NCBI GenBank assembly: GCA_025618425.1
Contig: CM046842.1
Coordinates: 21,149,875-21,213,874, forward strand
DNA: 64,000 nt
Origin: Heliocidaris tuberculata
Taxonomy: Eukaryota; Echinodermata; Echinoidea; Camarodonta; Echinometridae
Direction of reading: 5' to 3'
In this document: one piece after another, positions 35,501 to 44,155 of the stretch
How the letters are laid out: every line of letters starts with the position of its first letter
Position numbering within the stretch: position 1 is the stretch's first letter
Notes under the pieces: generated by a model
The model's input: the letters and a program-made list of their open reading frames with translations, nothing else
The model's database searches: none
What the model was told of the DNA's origin: nothing
Made by a program: the position numbers and the translations under genes

Positions 35501-38500
35501 CGCCGTTTTGTAGCTGTTTTGTAGCTGTTTTGTAGCCGTTTCGTTGCCATTTACCACAATAGGTACTCGTCGTATTGTAGCCGTTTTGTAACCGTTTTGT
35601 AGCTGTTTTGTAGCTGTTTCGTTGCCAGTTAGCACAATAGGTACTCGCCGTTTTGTAGCCGTTTTGTAGCTGTTTTGTCACAAATACACTGATAAATAAT
35701 TGTTATTTTTACACTCAGCTTTCCATATTTACCCTCAAAACCTTTTGTTTATTTGTCGCTGTTTTCTAGCCGTTTCCTAGCCGTTTCCTGTCTGTTTTCT
35801 GTGTCCTTACTTCTAAAGAAACGGCAACAAAACGGCGAAAAAACGGCTAGAAAACAGCGAGTGGTCAACACAAGGAAAATCCTGGTTTAGCTCACTGTGA
35901 CAACACTATTACCAAAAAAAAAAAAAAAAAAAAAATCATTCAGGGTGGTTGTTGTTGTTGGGTTTTTGTTGTAGTTGGTCTGTAAGCTGATGTACATGTA
36001 CCAAATACTTTACATGAAATTTTACACACCCTGCAGTGTTGCATAGCACATGTCATATACCCATAATCTGCATGTGCAGTCAATTTTCTTTTCTTTTCTT
36101 TTCTTTTCTTTTTTTTTTGGGGGGGGGGTATATGGTCTTCTAAATGTATACATCAACAAAATTACATAAATAATATAAATCCTCCATGCGTATAGTTTTG
36201 ATTAAACAGGAAATAAAAAATTATAAAAAAGAAAACACGGAAATGGTATCCATTCCAATAATCAATACCCTACCAGTAGCATGTGTTACCTTCTCCTTTT
36301 TTTCCTTTCTTTTTATACTAACAAAAGCTCATCTTGGAACTTATCCAACTACAGATCTCACATGATGATATCAGAGTTCATGGCTGATACTTAGTAGTCT
36401 TGATTTCCATGCAGCCCTAGATAACCTATACTGTCAAATCAAAACATAATTGTGTTTTCATGGTAGAATACCCAATTCCAAATATTACGTGCCTAAGTTT
36501 TAAATTATTTGTTATGTTCCTAATAACACTGAAACAATGATTTCTATTCACAGGCAGCTTCTCTCACAATTTTGCCAAATTACTGAACATGAAATATTGA
36601 AGGGTATAGCCTGATATTGAAGCATAACTAACTGATTAGAATAACAAAAGTATGAAAAGTATAACCCTATGGGTGCATGACCCATCATCCATGAAATATG
36701 TGGATTGATGAATGGAAATAAACATGCCAATGGGTCTGTATTTGTGCCCACTTAAATGCATGTTTATGAACAATGTCCTAAAAGATCAGGGTAGACTCAT
36801 ATTGTGTCATGCACCAGACCATCTCTTTTTATTTTTGAATAAAATACTAATGTCCTGGTGCTAAGACAAACAAGGAAATAAGTGTGTTAGTGATACAGAT
36901 CTTTTTCTTCCCTTTTGGTTTCATTGCTTCTCGAGTTCCCATCCACACACTGGATGCATATAAAAATGTAGATTAATATGCACCGAGTTCCTATTCTAGG
37001 TTAATATGCAATTGTTTGGTTTTGTGAACAATGCAATCAATCATAGTAACATGATACTAAATGAAATAGAGTTTCCTTACACACATTTGGAGTGCTTAAC
37101 AAGTTGAGGCCATCAATTACAGTATGCTAAATAATAGATAAAACTATTCCTGTTTTAATTCAAGGACTGCCATATCTCTTGTTATTCTCTAAGATGGAAC
37201 TAAGTACTACAGTTCTCACAGAAACCACGGAAACCGAATCGGTCTATAGGGAAATCATTTTGCTTCAATGTAGGTCTGGGTTCCCTGCTTGTAGGTGTAT
37301 ACTACAGTAAAAATATCACCTTGATGAACAATATATCTAAAGATATTACAAGTTTAAAGGTGCCTTAAACTGGTAGAATGTGAACAGTGCCACCTTACGG
37401 TCATTCCTAAATCAGAATAATTTGAGCTTAGTTGCATATTAGTTTGAATTTCAACTAATAACTCATACAAAAATAACTTTTTTTTTTTCCAAGCTTTTAC
37501 TTTTGACTTGCAACAATGTACAGAAAATTGCCTACAAGTATATTTTAAGCTTCTACAAGCAAGAATGGTGCATGATGGGAAAATAAGATGCCCAGATGTT
37601 TTCCAAATCCTGTTAAAGGATGGTGCTCTTTAGGAGGTTTAGTATTTAAATAAGGCAACTTTAAATACAAAAGTTACACTCTAAATACAGGTAAAAGAAC
37701 ATTATGAGTAGCAGCAATGAAGCACTCATACGCACACATGTTCACTCAAAACAATTGTCTCCGAGGTTGTTTATGTGGGCCTTGCTATGAAGTAATTTCC
37801 CCTTATGTTCTGAACTATTCAAGTACATGTACATGTATAATACATGTACATGTAGCTTTTGGGGATGGTTTAATATATAATACTTAATGAAGATTACTTT
37901 GAGTGTGACTGGTCCCCTTAAACATTTCACAATCTGCATATCAGTCTGTATATGGCATTTTTTTTTTTTTTTTTTTTTTGCGCTTCCTAGAAAACTCTTC
38001 ATACATGTATATGTATATGAGCCTGATCGGTTAGTCAAGGACGGACATTTGACAAATTTTGGAAGTTTGAAGGCCTGTAGTAAATAAGTATTTAATTGAA
38101 GAGACCTATTTCATGTTTCATTATGCAGGAGTTGAAATTTGATAAAATATGTTTGCCATGGTCGCCTGCTCAAATTATAATCCATAAAGTATTCAATGTC
38201 ACAGACGGACAAAATGCCTACTCTTAACCGATCAGGCTCATATACATTTACTGATTTCCTATTCTTCAGTTCAATTTGCTTTCTAGCCTTCTAACAAATT
38301 TTTGAGAATAACATTGTAAATCAAGTCTATATGAAACTAGAGACTGTTGTTGATGTCTTTTTGTTTCCTTCTTTGTTTTGGAAGTTCTTCTCCACCAACC
38401 TACTACAAGGCCAACCCAAACAAGATTCAGATTCAAGACTTTTAAAAATACCTACCAGTAGCGAATCAGCGCATGATCTGAAGAGATTGCGCAATCCATT

Positions 38501-41500
38501 CTCTGTGACCAGGTTACCACGACACTTATGAAGGGTGAGACTGACTGGATGTTTTTCTCCGATGTGAGTGAGATAAAAATCTGTCAGGTCTCTGTTCTCC
38601 AACCTGATGGTTCGCCCTGAAATGGAAAAAAAAAGTTCAAATGAAAGTGATCATGCATTTAAATTTCTGTGTAAAAATATGCGGTGGACCAGACCCCCGG
38701 GGGGGGGGGGGCATTCTTATTGAGACCTGTACATCATCCGCACAAATCACTTTCTGAAAAGCACCCTAAACGGGGGATTGCAATAGAAATAGTTTTGATA
38801 CCCTAAATACGGAAACCCATCTAATATCTCTGATTTTTAATACCCTTAAAAGCGATTTTGTATCTTGCGTGGTATTATATTTCAGGAATACATCATCGTC
38901 ATCAGAGACCTTTTTTTAGGCAAAAAGAAACCGTAAAAGAAATTTAACGTAATTTGGAACACATTACCAAATTATATTTTCATCCCTGATTTCGTCTCTG
39001 AATTTGACATCTTTTTTCTTGATTTTTGCTGTTTTTGATACCCTCAACGCGAAACCCGGATTACCCGCCTAATGCTGAAAAAGTACCCTTTTTATCCGTT
39101 TTCGTGTACGCGCATGATGTACAGGCCTCAATGAGACATACATGTAGACATTTAAATATGAAAAAAAAGGGAGAGCAGTACATATCTCATTCTGTTTGTT
39201 AGGGAAACTTACACAGGGAATCGTCCATTGCAATCCTGTGGAAGCGTTGGCATGTTAGAGCACAGGTGACTAACATGTGCTGAGGGAGGTAAGAGAAGAT
39301 ATGTAGTAGAATCTCATCCGGTAGCAGCTGCCAGATGGACAAAGACTCTGAACCTCTGGGACTCTAAGAAAAACAAAAACAAATAAAACAATAATAACAC
39401 AATTATCAGATATACCTAAACAATTTTTTTGAAAATACAACCATTTAAAGGGAATTTCATCATGGCTTCAAGATACTCTCTACAAAGGCAGAAGAAACGT
39501 GTCAGTGTAAACCTGAAGAAAAGTTGATAAAGGATAACAAAGTTTGGAAGTTCTAAAGTTGTACACAAAAATTGTAAATGCCATGATAATGGGAGATAGC
39601 TACAGGTCCATTCTTGTGTTAAATTTTTTGAAGTTGATTAATCGTTACAGCTGTACTTTCCATTTACAATTTTTTTTTTTTTTAAGTACAATTCTGTACT
39701 TAAATGATAACTTCAAAGGGTCTGAATATACAAAACATGACCAGGTGTCTTACAGGCATTCAACAGTTTCTTTCAACTTGCTCTCTTAAAAAAAATTATA
39801 TTCATTTGCTGTATTACTTGGTGAGAAATTTGCACTTTGATCATCAGGTTTACCAGTAAACAACTTCTGAGCAAAAAAAAATACATGTATATAGCTGACA
39901 CTATATTTAATCACTATTTTACTGCTCACATCTTGAATGAGTTGTAATGTCAATGGAGGCACAGTGGCTGATCCTCTCCCGTCTAGCACTCTCGATACAG
40001 TTCCATCTGGAAAAAGAAAAATATGATACAAATGAGTGCAAGTATATAAAATGGAAAATAGAAACTTGGCAAACATGTACTTTCCCATCCTTATATTTAC
40101 TTTCCTCTGCACAGACATGCACAGATGTGTATTTTGATGAGGATTACAAGGTTATTCCCTAAGGTTACTGAAATCCTAAGACATCCCTTGCTTTTATCCT
40201 CTTCCTGTTAAAACATTTGAATTTCATTTCATTTACATGTACACGTACTTGATCAAGAACAAAATAAAAGAACAGCATTTCTCACTTCAGCTCTAAAATA
40301 ATCTTCTCATACAGCCAGTATATCGCTATGATCAATCTCAAAGCAATCTAAAATACAATAACAACTTTATCATTGGATTATTGCATTTCAAGGTATTATA
40401 TAACCACATGAACGCAAGACCAGATTACCAAATATACAAATCTACATTGTACATCTACAAATGTGTGTGCCATTCTACTGTATTCAAACATACTCTTAAC
40501 AATAATGCTACTCACCAAATAGTTTGGATGACCTGACCCTGACAAACTCCCCATCCCGCTTGGACATCTGAACGGCGACTGGCGGCTTTCCCTTCTTGGC
40601 AAACTCTCTGTTCACCCTTGACTGACTTATCTTAACCTTTGACCCCGAGGCTGTCATGTCACCGGAAAATTGGTCTCCTCCAAGAAGACTAGAAGTGAGT
40701 TTATGTTGTGTCATCCTAGCCATGCTGGACTGGGGCCACTTTCTGTCGTAGCTCTTGTCTGGGGAGGAGTACATCTTGGAATGGGCACTTGTGGGACGGT
40801 TGCTTCCTGGTTTCTTGGTGGCAGTTCTCTTTGGGTTGGCGCTGCTCGGTCTTGGTCTGCTTGCCTTGTGGGTCTCCGCGCTCTGCTCTTGAGGGTCTCT
40901 ACTGCCTCGATGCACCACTTCTGGAGTTTCAAGGGCCACATTAAGTGAAGCTTCTGAAGTTTCAAGGGCCACATTACGTGAAGCGCCTGGAGGGTTAAAG
41001 CTTGCAATTCTGTCTAGGACTTCATTCTCATCTTCCAAAGGTGCTTCACGCCTGGGAGAATGCACAAAAGGAGCCCCAAATTCAACTTCTGAAACATTAT
41101 CATGGATTTTGTCCTGGTTACTGATTCCTTCATTACTTGGTCTGTTGGTATCCATGTTGGAAGGTAAGCTTAATCTCAGAGATGATTGGTTGTCACCAGT
41201 CAAGGACTCAGATACTAGGCTCCCGGCAGGTGGCCCTGAAGCTCTGGGTGAAGAAAGCTTCCTGAGTCTCCTATCCTTCTCATGGTAATGCCTCACTTCA
41301 TCTCTATGAGCATCAGGTGTTCTGGGACTCTTCCTGGGCCTTGATCTCTGTGGAGAGTTCTGGCTATGCTTTGGTGAACCCCTGCTCGGTGTCATTACCC
41401 TAGAGTTCCTCGGCTTTGAAGTTGGAGGCGGTTTAGGTTGCTTCCTGGCTGATGTCAAGTCCACTTCAAAGGCAATACCATGACCTTGTCCAGGTTGTGA

Positions 41501-44155
41501 CCCAGCAATCAATTGAGTATTTTCTTTTGCTGCACTTGCAACATATCCTGTGTCTTGAGGATCAAAGACAAAGGACACTCCATACTTGGAGTGTTGAATA
41601 TGGGAATGGAATGGGGTGTTGACATTAGGATCGGCAATGTCACCTTCGACTGCATCTTCTGATAAATCATATGTTCTCCTCAAGGCTGCGGTTTCCGCTC
41701 TTGCAGGCTTTGTAATTGTCGACACATCCAACAATTCTTCAACCAGATCTGGAGAGTCAACATGGCTTGTTGTCAAGACACCCGCCTTGCTGTAGTCTCT
41801 GACTTCTTTCAGTGGGGAGATGGTTCGACTGTCTGGACGGAAGGTCTCAAGTCCTAGATCAGAATCACTGAGAGTTCCATTGGCCAGCTGAATGCCAACA
41901 TCATCGGTTGAAGAATCAGCATCTTGATTCATTAGAAGTCCTGATCTCTGAACCTGATCTTTCAAAAGACTTGTGTGCGGCATATCTTTGGTATCAAACA
42001 ATCCAAGCTTTTCTAGGAGGTCTGCAGTCACTGCTGGTTCCTTTACCTTACTGACAACACTGGCATTTTCATCGTGAAAGCTCTCTTCCAGACTAAAGGA
42101 GTTTTGATCATATTCTCTATCCTTGCCTTCTTGATTTACACTGTCTTTTTGATCATCATTTGCTTGTTCTAAGTCGTGTTTGCTTACTGTTGGATATTTA
42201 GAGTCTCTGCATTCAAAAGAATATTGGACAGAATCAAACTGATTTTCATGTGGAGCAGGCTTCGTTGAAAAAACTGCTTTGTCTGAATTATAAACAGGAT
42301 GCACCCTCTCTAATCCTTTACATGACGAACCATTTGGTAAATTTACTTTGTCTTCATCAAATACAGGCTCAATTTCATTCTTCTTCAAAGAGTTACTCTC
42401 GATATATGAAAGTAATGAACTTTTGTTTGCTGGAGGAACAGTCACTTTTTCATTTCCAGAAGCAGTTGTGATTTTCTCATCAAACTTCCTTTTAGGCATC
42501 TTTGGAGCAAACAGAGACTCAATCTTCGCAGAACTTTTGGAAGAACTCTCTTCAAGGACATTACCTTCCGGATTAGTGTCTTTGCCTTTCTTTGTCTTCA
42601 CTTTCTCTGTCAATCCTCGGATGTACTGCCTCAGTATGTCATCCCCTTGCTTGGCAGCACTGCACAAGGCACCTACATCAAAATTGAGATCATCCATCTC
42701 TACACCACTTTCTACTCCTTCATCTTTGGTACTGGAAACCAAGTTACTACCATCCATCCTTCCACTGGTAGGCGACGACTCTACAATCACCTCTGGCTGC
42801 TTCTCTTGCTGAGATGCACTGTAAGCAGAGATGTTATTGGATGCTGCTGATATAGCAGACAGTAATTGTACTTGTTTCACGTCATGGACAGATTCTTCGG
42901 CTTCATTGTTTAATTCCTCTGATTTTGTGTGTTGGTAATTCAGCAAGGCATTTTCCAGGTCCACCTCATTTCCATTAAGGTCCGGTCCTCTCTGTTTCAG
43001 AGACTCATCTCTAGGTTTAGAACTCTTTCTTTTACAAGTGAGGATTGATTTATAGCTATTATTTTCCAGAAAGGATGAAAGGAGTTCATCATGTACTTTG
43101 GCCTTTACCTTGCGAATATCTAACAAGGACTGTAGCATGTTTTCTGCAGAGTAAGCACTATGGAACTCAGATGCCTGGAGTGCCTCATTTTCAGGTTGTG
43201 GACCCCACTGCAATTTGACACGCCTTGAAATACCGTCTTCCAGACTGGTCTTACTCCTAGGTCCATGTGGATCATCCCAACCTAAACTGATATCTGGTGC
43301 TGCAGGATGGCTCTTTGCTTGATTCTGAAAGAATTGGTATGTCTCGGACCCTCCTGCATCCATTCCACTTTCATTAAATGATGGAGATGGATCACATCCA
43401 GAACTTTGCCGAATTTCACGTAATCTAAAGAAGTCTTGCAGTTCACTGTCACTGCGCCCACTCCTCTTACTCTCTGATGTCTCTTTCCTGGAATAATGTG
43501 AGCCAACATAGGCCCCTTTTCTGAAATCCTCAAATTCAGACTGTCTCCTAGCATTCTCATAAGTACTTTGGTAAGCTATACCTGTTGATGGTCTCTGTAA
43601 TTCCTGGTCAGGATGTGGATCCCTCTTATCCCTCTGGGGCCTCTTTGGTCTTGTACTAGCTTTGGCACTGGACGGCCTCAAATTATTGCCAGTAAGCCTG
43701 GCACTGTCTGCGAAGTCCAATCTGTATTGGTCACCACGAGCAGAGGGATTCGCACTTGATGGCCTGTTCTTCTTTCTTTTAAGAGATGTCACATTTGTGC
43801 AGTCATCGCCTGAAGGACCTTGGGGATACTGGAGAACACGTCTAGGGACACCAGATCTTGCAGAGGATGGACGGCCACTGCCAATGCCCGATCCACTTGC
43901 TTTAAACCTATTTTCTCTTACAATATCATGGGAAATCTGTTCCCTTTGATGTGCGCTTTTATCTTTCTTAGCAACTTCTCTTCCTATATCAATTCTATAT
44001 TTTGAAGAAATCTTTGATGGACTCCTTGCGTGGTTAGGTCCATGGTACAGTGCTTCCTCTTGAAGTTTGGGTTGTTGTGAACTCAAGCTCTTCTCAAAGT
44101 AGGCAAGTCTTTTCTCCCTCACTTCTCTCCTCAGCTTCGTTCTTGATGTCTCCAT
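17483..44155 (-). CDS. F-box/LRR-repeat protein, SCF substrate-receptor type (full spliced gene)
   Basis: Gene model assembled by eye from GT/AG splice sites. Coding exons in order are 44155-40516, 40006-39930, 39363-39213, 38616-38456, 31188-31037, (30962-30879 and 30796-30713, probable extra exons), 30083-30003, 29006-28895, 22918-22713, 20475-20359, 19315-19205 and 17588-17483. Every junction keeps the frame; the lengths sum to 4914 nt (1637 aa plus stop), or 1693 aa with the two extra exons. Domain order is a long low-complexity N-terminus with RPSSA motifs (1-1213), an F-box (about 1251-1297, core LPDEILLHIFSYLP), then 11-12 LRRs of 26-28 residues of the cysteine-containing type to the end. 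Family knowledge: F-box/LRR proteins bind SKP1-CUL1 through the F-box and recruit ubiquitylation substrates through the LRR arc. I cannot name an ortholog. The N-terminal extension is far longer than usual for this family. Confidence 0.88.
17640..17882 (-). mobile_element. tRNA-derived SINE in the last intron
   Basis: Head on the minus strand: GTCGTGGTAGAGTGGTTTAA (A box) and GTCGTGGGTTCGAACCCCG (B box). The body contains CCTTTGGCAAAACATTC and the tail GCGCCTTGAGCACCTTGGGT. It ends about 50 nt before the terminal exon's acceptor. Confidence 0.85.
18533..18690. mobile_element. Mariner-like MITE, TACAGTGCATCCCAGAA ends
   Basis: Near-perfect inverted arms of about 55 bp (ACAGTGCATCCCAGAA outward, AACCCT and AATAACCC inside, TGTGACCACACT innermost) with TA at both flanks. 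158 bp, in an intron. Confidence 0.9.
18837..18991. mobile_element. MITE with TTTCATAAAACTTGTTATC ends
   Basis: Inverted arms CATTTCATAAAACTTGTTAT at the left and the complement of GATAACAAATTTAATGAAAC at the right. Each arm contains a smaller palindrome, TTGTTATCAATAACAA. Confidence 0.8.
19205..19315 (-). CDS. LRR exon
   Basis: 111 nt, acceptor TTTCTTTCAG, donor AAGCA|GTAAGT, phase 2-2. It encodes SVSSLASYASQTLMELKLN and CCREITEASIIRLLKHCK. The following intron contains a mariner-like MITE, a second MITE and a SINE. Confidence 0.9.
20024..20046. repeat. Poly-G tract
   Basis: An uninterrupted run of about 20 G in an intron, next to a SINE. Confidence 0.9.
20078..20245 (+). mobile_element. 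tRNA-derived SINE
   Basis: Head with A box TTGGTCCAGTGGTTTAAGGC and B box GGGCGTTCAATCCCCGG. The body CCCTTGAGCAAGACATTTTA is a typical second SINE domain. It lies in the intron after the 20359-20475 exon. Confidence 0.8.
20359..20475 (-). CDS. LRR exon
   Basis: 117 nt, acceptor GCCTTTGTAG, donor AAGAG|GTAAAG, phase 2-2. It encodes SLDVSGCRKVGNEGMRCLAT and continues through LEKVGLSSTSVTHK. The symmetric phase matches its neighbours, so units could be gained or lost without breaking the frame. Confidence 0.9.
20974..21032 (-). pseudogene. Partial copy of LRR exon 3' end with intact donor
   Basis: About 59 nt matching the last part of the 22713-22918 exon, with the same ATAAG|GTAAGG donor. 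In the region that aligns unambiguously (from the HITD codons on) I see three differences, all silent; the residue before it differs (CHH for CPH). There is no clear pyrimidine tract plus AG directly upstream. It is therefore most likely an unused remnant, although the donor could still be recognised. Confidence 0.6.
21335..21730 (-). mobile_element. Long tRNA-derived SINE
   Basis: About 390 bp. Very tRNA-like head on the minus strand: GTTGGCTCAGTCGGTAAAGC (A box) and ATCGTGGGTTCGAATCCACC (B box) at 21720-21650. The tail ends at an ATT-repeat (21336-21354). The head still looks able to direct RNA polymerase III, but without a 3' acceptor stem it is not a tRNA gene. Confidence 0.85.
22713..22918 (-). 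CDS. LRR exon (about 2.6 repeats)
   Basis: 206 nt, acceptor ATGTTATAG, donor ATAAG|GTAAGG, leaving phase 2. It begins ITDDCVASVAPKF and ends CPHITDVSLIEIATYLNSI, typical of cysteine-containing LRRs. Its last 59 nt recur 1.7 kb downstream (20974-21032). Confidence 0.9.
23141..24523. mobile_element. 1.38-kb motif-rich element with GGGTCTGAGCCAA ends
   Basis: Inverted ends GGGTCTGAGCCAAGAGT (23141) and GGGTCTGAGCCAAAAGT (complement, 24523). The interior carries six scattered copies, in both orientations, of a GTTCCGTCCTGTCGCAC-like motif (about 23321, 23661, 23702, 24121, 24322 and 24486). There is also a direct repeat of about 160 bp (23797-23955 and 23965-24125). No coding region. It lies in the intron between the 28895 and 22918 exons. 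Confidence 0.6.
24930..25055. repeat. GCTCCGCC / AATTGCTCC short-period repeat, left member
   Basis: Tandem irregular units containing CAATTGCTCC or CATTTGCTCCGCC. Inverted relative to 26535-26795. Confidence 0.7.
25265..25435. repeat. AAGGCC-AAGGC minisatellite
   Basis: About 15 irregular repeats of CCAAGGC and AAGGCCAAGGC. Confidence 0.8.
25740..25885. repeat. Dispersed repeat, partial copy of 38690-39150
   Basis: Shares TTTTGATACCCTAAACGAGA-like sequence and the edge TACAGGCCTCAATGAGACAT with the copy near 39130. Confidence 0.65.
26107..26283. repeat. GA-rich microsatellite region
   Basis: Purine-rich with a (GA)n run at 26230-26255, followed by a G run and GGGA repeats. Confidence 0.9.
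26535..26795. repeat. GGAGCAATTG short-period repeat, right member
   Basis: Seven or eight irregular units containing GGAGCAATTGTC or GGGGAGCAATTG, the complement of the 24930-25055 family. The pair could mark the ends of a 1.9-kb inserted segment. Confidence 0.7.
27331..28684. repeat. 1.35-kb diverged palindrome
   Basis: Left arm (27331-27930) and right arm (28080-28684) are inverted copies, roughly 80 percent alike by eye. Matching pieces include TGCATAATTAGCATA at the outside, AAGAAATACACTTTCAGTTG and TTAACCCTTTCATAGAA nearer the centre (about 28005). No coding region; it is a foldback-type element in an intron. Confidence 0.8.
28895..29006 (-). CDS. LRR exon
   Basis: 112 nt, acceptor ATTTTTAG, donor AAG|GTATTG, leaving phase 0. 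It encodes LEVLELCGCFSLSPETLIHL and ends LVTLNIAQCYK. The 5.98-kb intron that follows holds a 1.35-kb palindrome and a motif-rich element. Confidence 0.88.
30003..30083 (-). CDS. LRR exon (27 residues)
   Basis: 81 nt, acceptor TCTTTACAG, donor CCTAA|GTAAGA, phase 2-2. It encodes one complete LRR starting LETICLNGCQSVSDQ. It follows the exon array and accepts either the AG left by exon 5 or that left by copy B to make an Arg codon. Confidence 0.88.
30388..30480 (-). pseudogene. Strongly decayed LRR exon, copy D
   Basis: The start still matches (GTCTCCAG, then TGAGCTCCTTGGATG). The middle has lost similarity, contains stops in the aligned frame, and the donor is gone. It is the oldest-looking member and lies furthest from the founder exon. 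Confidence 0.6.
30546..30625 (-). pseudogene. Decayed LRR exon, copy C
   Basis: 80 nt aligned to the 84-nt LRR exon, still flanked by GTCTCCAG and a GT. A 4-nt deletion in the middle (after the TTGGATG-equivalent) shifts the frame, so the second half no longer encodes an LRR. Including it would put the rest of the mRNA out of frame. Confidence 0.7.
30713..30796 (-). CDS. Probable extra LRR exon, copy B
   Basis: 84 nt between acceptor GTCTCTAG and donor AG|GTAACA, symmetric phase 2-2. It encodes one LRR (CYSLISLDTSWCAVTDNGLS onward) with no stop and no indel relative to exon 5. The donor matches that of exon 5. It probably contributes a tandem LRR, or is alternatively spliced. Confidence 0.65.
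30879..30962 (-). CDS. Probable extra LRR exon, copy A
   Basis: 84 nt between acceptor GTCTCCAG and donor CT|GTAAGT, phase 2 in and phase 2 out, so inclusion or skipping keeps the frame. It encodes one 28-residue LRR (CYNLSSLDPSWCFITDNGLS onward). Compared with exon 5, about nine codons differ silently and three or four change the residue, which looks like selected coding sequence. Whether it is spliced in cannot be read from DNA. Confidence 0.65.
31037..31188 (-). CDS. Exon 5: LRRs, founder of the duplicated exon array
   Basis: 152 nt, acceptor TTTTTTTTCAG, donor CCAAG|GTAACA (phase 2). It starts ELNITGCSKGELQG and ends TDNGLSAILDGCPR. Its last 84 nt (31120-31037) begin just after an internal GTCTCCAG that looks like an acceptor. 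That 84-nt segment is what the downstream copies repeat. Confidence 0.9.
31612..31960. repeat. 90-bp minisatellite (about 3.5 units) within the left subterminal array
   Basis: Unit contains GAGAGGAAACGGCGGTACA, then GTGACAACAATGAATGATTA, then GAGAAAACGGCTATAAAAGG. Confidence 0.85.
31975..32990. repeat. 1-kb direct repeat, copy 1
   Basis: Repeated at 33392-34410 with an offset of 1418 bp at nearly full identity. It is itself made of diverged units of about 150-190 bp with GTTTATCTTCATC, AACATGATGATAATTAACGG and AAAAGAAATTAGCTTT. Confidence 0.85.
32997..33159. mobile_element. GC-rich MITE, copy 1, with 5-bp target duplication
   Basis: 163 bp, one end GGGGCCGCGGAGCGTTTTTG, flanked by AACTA on both sides (32992-32996 and 33160-33164). 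The same family is found at 55596-55764 and 61305-61470, in the opposite orientation. It contains a CTGCAGCCCC palindrome next to a poly-G/poly-C pair. Confidence 0.85.
33392..34410. repeat. 1-kb direct repeat, copy 2
   Basis: Near-identical to 31975-32990. Confidence 0.85.
34801..35117. mobile_element. Short interspersed element, TAGCGTAGCCAAGG start
   Basis: Begins TTAGCGTAGCCAAGGGGGG and ends CTGGATATGCCACTGATAG. It contains two tandem subunits with CTGAGCGACTTTTGGAGGGC. Non-coding, inserted in the 4.6-kb element. Confidence 0.6.
35281..35690. repeat. Right subterminal array, about 60-bp units of GTTTTGTAGCCG
   Basis: Six or seven units of TACTCGTCGTTTTGTAGCC followed by TTGCCATTTAGCACAATAGG. 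Open frames of about 100 codons on the minus strand (NGYKTATKQLQNG repeats) are by-products of the repeat, not genes. Confidence 0.9.
35896..38015. other. Intron sequence without recognised exons
   Basis: Poly-A at 35911-35932, TTTTC repeats followed by a G run at 36090-36128, TACATGTA repeats at 37820-37855 and poly-T at 37959-37979. Otherwise nothing is recognised. Confidence 0.5.
38016..38243. mobile_element. Mariner-like MITE, ATGAGCCTGATCGGTTA ends
   Basis: Inverted ends ATGAGCCTGATCGGTTAGTC and ATGAGCCTGATCGGTTAAGA, both followed within 20 bp by GCATTTTGTCCGTC-like sequence. TATA flanks. About 228 bp. Confidence 0.85.
38456..38616 (-). CDS. Exon 4: end of F-box and first LRR
   Basis: 161 nt, acceptor CATTTCAG, donor CTG|GTAGGT, leaving phase 0. 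It begins with the WRTIRLE that closes the F-box and continues into a first LRR-like unit (SLTLHKCRGNLVTENGLRNL). The next intron (31189-38455, 7.27 kb) is the gene's largest and contains the 4.6-kb transposon-like element. Confidence 0.88.
38690..39150. repeat. Dispersed repeat with inverted CTCAATGAGACAT-type edges
   Basis: Left edge TATTGAGACCTGTACATCAT and right edge complement ATGATGTACAGGCCTCAATG; between them are 'TTTTGATACCCT' repeats. Related to 25740-25885. Confidence 0.65.
39213..39363 (-). CDS. Exon 3: F-box
   Basis: 151 nt, acceptor TTTTTCTTAG and donor CTGT|GTAAGT. It encodes the F-box with a canonical LPDEILLHIFSYLP start and a downstream hydrophobic/Cys stretch (LVTCALTCQRFHRIA). 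The final DSLW is completed by the next exon as DSLWRTIRL. By family this is the SKP1-binding helix bundle. All core hydrophobic positions look intact. Confidence 0.92.
39930..40006 (-). CDS. Exon 2 of F-box/LRR gene (linker)
   Basis: 77 nt. Acceptor TTTTTCCAG ends at 40007 and donor GAT|GTGAGC at 39929. It completes the split codon from the large exon and adds 26 residues (starts DGTVSRVLDG, ends LQLIQD), leaving phase 0. It joins the low-complexity region to the F-box and has no domain of its own. Confidence 0.85.

Larger units (their letters stand above)
31325..35895. mobile_element. 4.6-kb non-autonomous DNA-transposon-like element with AAACGGC subterminal arrays
   Basis: Both ends read inward CACAGTGARCYAAA, and an ACA flanks each side. 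Just inside both ends, in inverted orientation, lie dense arrays of an 11-12 bp motif (CGCCGTTTTGTAGCCGTTT), 31355-31960 and 35281-35875. The middle holds a long direct duplication and two inserted elements. There is no transposase frame. Short terminal inverted repeats, a 3-bp flank duplication and subterminal motif arrays fit the layout of CACTA/EnSpm elements; that assignment is inference. Confidence 0.6.

Noticed and set aside
35370..35681. 103-codon frame with NGYKTATKQLQNG repeats
   Set aside because: By-product of the GTTTTGTAGC minisatellite in the 4.6-kb element's right subterminal array.
42348..42812. 154-codon plus-strand frame opposite the large exon
   Set aside because: Shadow of the 3.6-kb coding exon on the other strand.
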